Below are positions 5,620 through 6,521 of a DNA stretch of 6,521 bases, in pieces. The notes under the pieces are model-generated. The model saw only the letters and a list, made by a program, of their open reading frames with translations, did no database searches and had not been told where the DNA came from. Where the stretch lies: positions 4,194 to 10,714 of the forward strand of contig DQIG01000242.1 of NCBI GenBank assembly GCA_003525885.1, read 5' to 3'. The translations under genes were made by a program, and so were the position numbers. The first letter of the stretch is position 1. Every line of letters starts with the position of its first letter. The DNA comes from Stenotrophomonas sp. GTDB taxonomy: Bacteria > Pseudomonadota > Gammaproteobacteria > Xanthomonadales > Xanthomonadaceae.

Positions 5620-5652
5620 GTGGCAACAGGCTGCGGGCAAAAATGGGGGCGT

Positions 5653-5661
5653 ATTGTCGCA
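5653..5661 (-). promoter_or_regulatory. Extended -10 promoter candidate for rlmD
   Basis: The minus strand reads TGCGACAAT, identical to the candidate upstream of nagZ, inside a wider match TCTGCGACAAT(A/G)CG. The predicted transcript would start near 5646, about 27 bases before the GTG start. A -35 hexamer is not evident. It lies in the 127-base divergent gap between rlmD and the receiver-HPt gene. Confidence 0.5.
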
Positions 5662-5689
5662 GATCCTGACCGACGGGGCCCGGACCCGC

Positions 5690-5718
5690 TTGCGCCCGTG
5701 GCCGCCGTGCTTGATGAT
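5690..5718 (+). promoter_or_regulatory. Weak promoter candidate for the receiver-HPt gene
   Basis: TTGCGC (5690-5695, 3 of 6) and GATGAT (5713-5718, 4 of 6) are separated by 17 bases, which would start transcription near 5725. The match is poor. The true promoter could overlap the rlmD promoter region or need an activator. Confidence 0.22.
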
Positions 5719-5733
5719 TGGGACAGCTGACAT

Positions 5734-5738
5734 GGAGG
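5734..5738 (+). promoter_or_regulatory. Ribosome binding site of the receiver-HPt gene
   Basis: GGAGG lies 8 bases before the ATG at 5747. This decides the start. In-frame ATG codons at 5714 and 5732 lack such a site, and the one at 5732 overlaps it. The ATG at 5753 is 14 bases away. Confidence 0.8.
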
Positions 5739-5746
5739 CAGCCCTG

Positions 5747-6475
5747 ATGCAGATGACCCCGCGGGCCGCACGGCCCCGCTTCCTGCTTGTCGAGGACGAC
5801 ATCATCAGCCGCGGTTTTTTCAAGGCGGCGTTGGAAACGTTACCGGCGGATGTAGACACCGCAGATTCGCTGGCCAGTGCCCTGGCCAGTGCCGAACCCG
5901 GCGCGCATGATCTGTGGCTGATCGACGTCAACCTGCCGGACGGCAACGGCGCGCAACTGCTGCGTGAGCTGCGCCGTTCACATCCCGACACGCCGGCGCT
6001 GGCACATACCGCCGACGGCGATACCTCCATCCACGCCCGCCTGCGCGAAGCCGGTTTCAGCGACACCCTGGTCAAGCCACTGGGCCGCGACCAGCTGCTG
6101 AAGGCGGTGCGCCGAGCGCTGGTCAACAGCCCGGCAGGAATCTTCGTGGCACAGGCCCCGGCCGCGGTCGAACTGGCCGTTCAGGACTGGGACGAGACCG
6201 CAGCCCTGGCCGCACTCAATGGCCAGCGCAACCACCTGATCGCGCTGCGCGAGCTGTTCCTGGCCGAGTTGCCGGGCGTGCGTGACGCGGTCGAGCAGGC
6301 GGTGGACCAGCACGACGAGCGCCAGCTGCGCAGCCAGCTGCACCGGTTGCAGGCCAGCTGTGGCTTCGTGGGGGCCGCACGATTGGGGCGGGCGGTGCGC
6401 CAGCTGCATTACGCACCCGAGTCCGGGCAGGCCCAGGACGGGTTCCGCGCCGCGGTGGCTGCCCTGCTGCATTGA
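5747..6475 (+). CDS. Response regulator with C-terminal HPt domain
   Basis: This 242-residue cytoplasmic protein joins a two-component receiver to a histidine phosphotransfer domain, with no DNA-binding or enzymatic output domain visible. The receiver (about 11-125) has the acidic pair Asp17-Asp18 in LLVEDD and the phosphoacceptor Asp60 in LIDVNLPDGNG. It also has the switch Thr88 in AHTA and Lys110-Pro111 in LVKPLG. The second half (about 145-242) is helical. It carries HRLQASCGFVGAARL at 199-213, which fits the HPt pattern with His199 as the phosphorylated residue. The start at 5747 is set by GGAGG. Such a pair could pass phosphate from a hybrid kinase to a separate regulator. No kinase gene is in the window. 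The gene is divergent from rlmD, the position of barA in E. coli, and the domain order matches the tail of BarA/GacS kinases. The HPt call is weaker than the receiver call. Confidence 0.85.
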   Translation: MQMTPRAARPRFLLVEDDIISRGFFKAALETLPADVDTADSLASALASAEPGAHDLWLIDVNLPDGNGAQLLRELRRSHPDTPALAHTADGDTSIHARLREAGFSDTLVKPLGRDQLLKAVRRALVNSPAGIFVAQAPAAVELAVQDWDETAALAALNGQRNHLIALRELFLAELPGVRDAVEQAVDQHDERQLRSQLHRLQASCGFVGAARLGRAVRQLHYAPESGQAQDGFRAAVAALLH

Positions 6476-6496
6476 GGGTTGCGCCCTGCCCCGCCG

Positions 6497-6521
6497 GTAG
6501 TGCCGGCCGCTGGCCGGCAAC
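6497..6521 (+). repeat. SMAG-type REP hairpin (GTAG element), possibly cut by the window end
   Basis: The tetranucleotide GTAG (6497-6500) is followed by a perfect 8-bp stem, TGCCGGCC / GGCCGGCA, with a three-base loop GCT. This is the form of the SMAG repetitive extragenic palindromes that are abundant in Stenotrophomonas maltophilia. It begins 21 bases after the stop of the receiver-HPt gene. A partner copy, common in SMAG dimers, could lie beyond the window edge. Confidence 0.85.

Noticed and set aside
5291..5746. Upstream extension of the receiver-HPt frame
   Set aside because: It lies antisense to rlmD. The receiver domain begins right after 5747, which has an ideal ribosome site.
5620..6126. 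Upstream extension of the rlmD frame across the divergent gene
   Set aside because: The extra residues are low-complexity Ser/Arg/Ala sequence antisense to the receiver-HPt gene. Family length and the TRAM domain begin at the GTG at 5619.
1..6521. CRISPR array, tRNA, rRNA or known riboswitch
   Set aside because: No spaced short direct repeats, cloverleaf or conserved riboswitch core was recognised on either strand by eye. A covariance-model scan was not possible.

Overview
This window is very probably from the chromosome of a Stenotrophomonas species (S. maltophilia group, Xanthomonadaceae). The DNA is GC-rich. The proteins read as gammaproteobacterial housekeeping enzymes. The right edge carries a GTAG-headed REP hairpin of the type known as SMAG in S. 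maltophilia. The species assignment rests on recognition alone, since no database was searched.

Layout. Seven genes lie on the minus strand and one on the plus strand. Read from right to left on the minus strand they are: rlmD (23S rRNA U1939 methyltransferase, 4285-5619), a CYTH/triphosphate-tunnel protein (3766-4251), a FrnE-like DsbA-family oxidoreductase (2957-3652), nagZ (1785-2792), hpt (1231-1785), S-methyl-5'-thioinosine phosphorylase (402-1148), and a CspA-type cold-shock protein (107-313) ending at a strong bidirectional terminator (64-87). At the right end a receiver-HPt two-component protein (5747-6475) is transcribed divergently from rlmD and is followed by the SMAG hairpin (6497-6521).

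How the genes fit together. nagZ, hpt and the thioinosine phosphorylase form a recycling and salvage group. NagZ trims cell-wall muropeptides. The phosphorylase releases hypoxanthine from methylthioinosine, and Hpt returns hypoxanthine to IMP. The stop of nagZ overlaps the start of hpt (TGATG), so those two are almost certainly co-transcribed. The cold-shock gene has its own promoter candidate just after the phosphorylase stop. nagZ and rlmD each carry the same extended -10 element (TGCGACAAT) a short distance upstream of their starts.

Non-coding structure is the most interesting part. Two copies of one long palindromic element (2871-2946 and 3681-3759) sit in the same orientation on either side of the oxidoreductase gene, each a few bases after a stop codon. 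Their arms are almost identical, and their 30-base centres have the same length and share one 8-base block. A separate perfect 13-bp inverted repeat (4244-4275) covers the start codon of the CYTH gene. A UUCG-tetraloop hairpin lies between hpt and the phosphorylase. A four-codon upstream reading frame overlaps the oxidoreductase start. No transposase, CRISPR array, tRNA or rRNA gene was seen. No gene-free stretch exceeds 300 bases.
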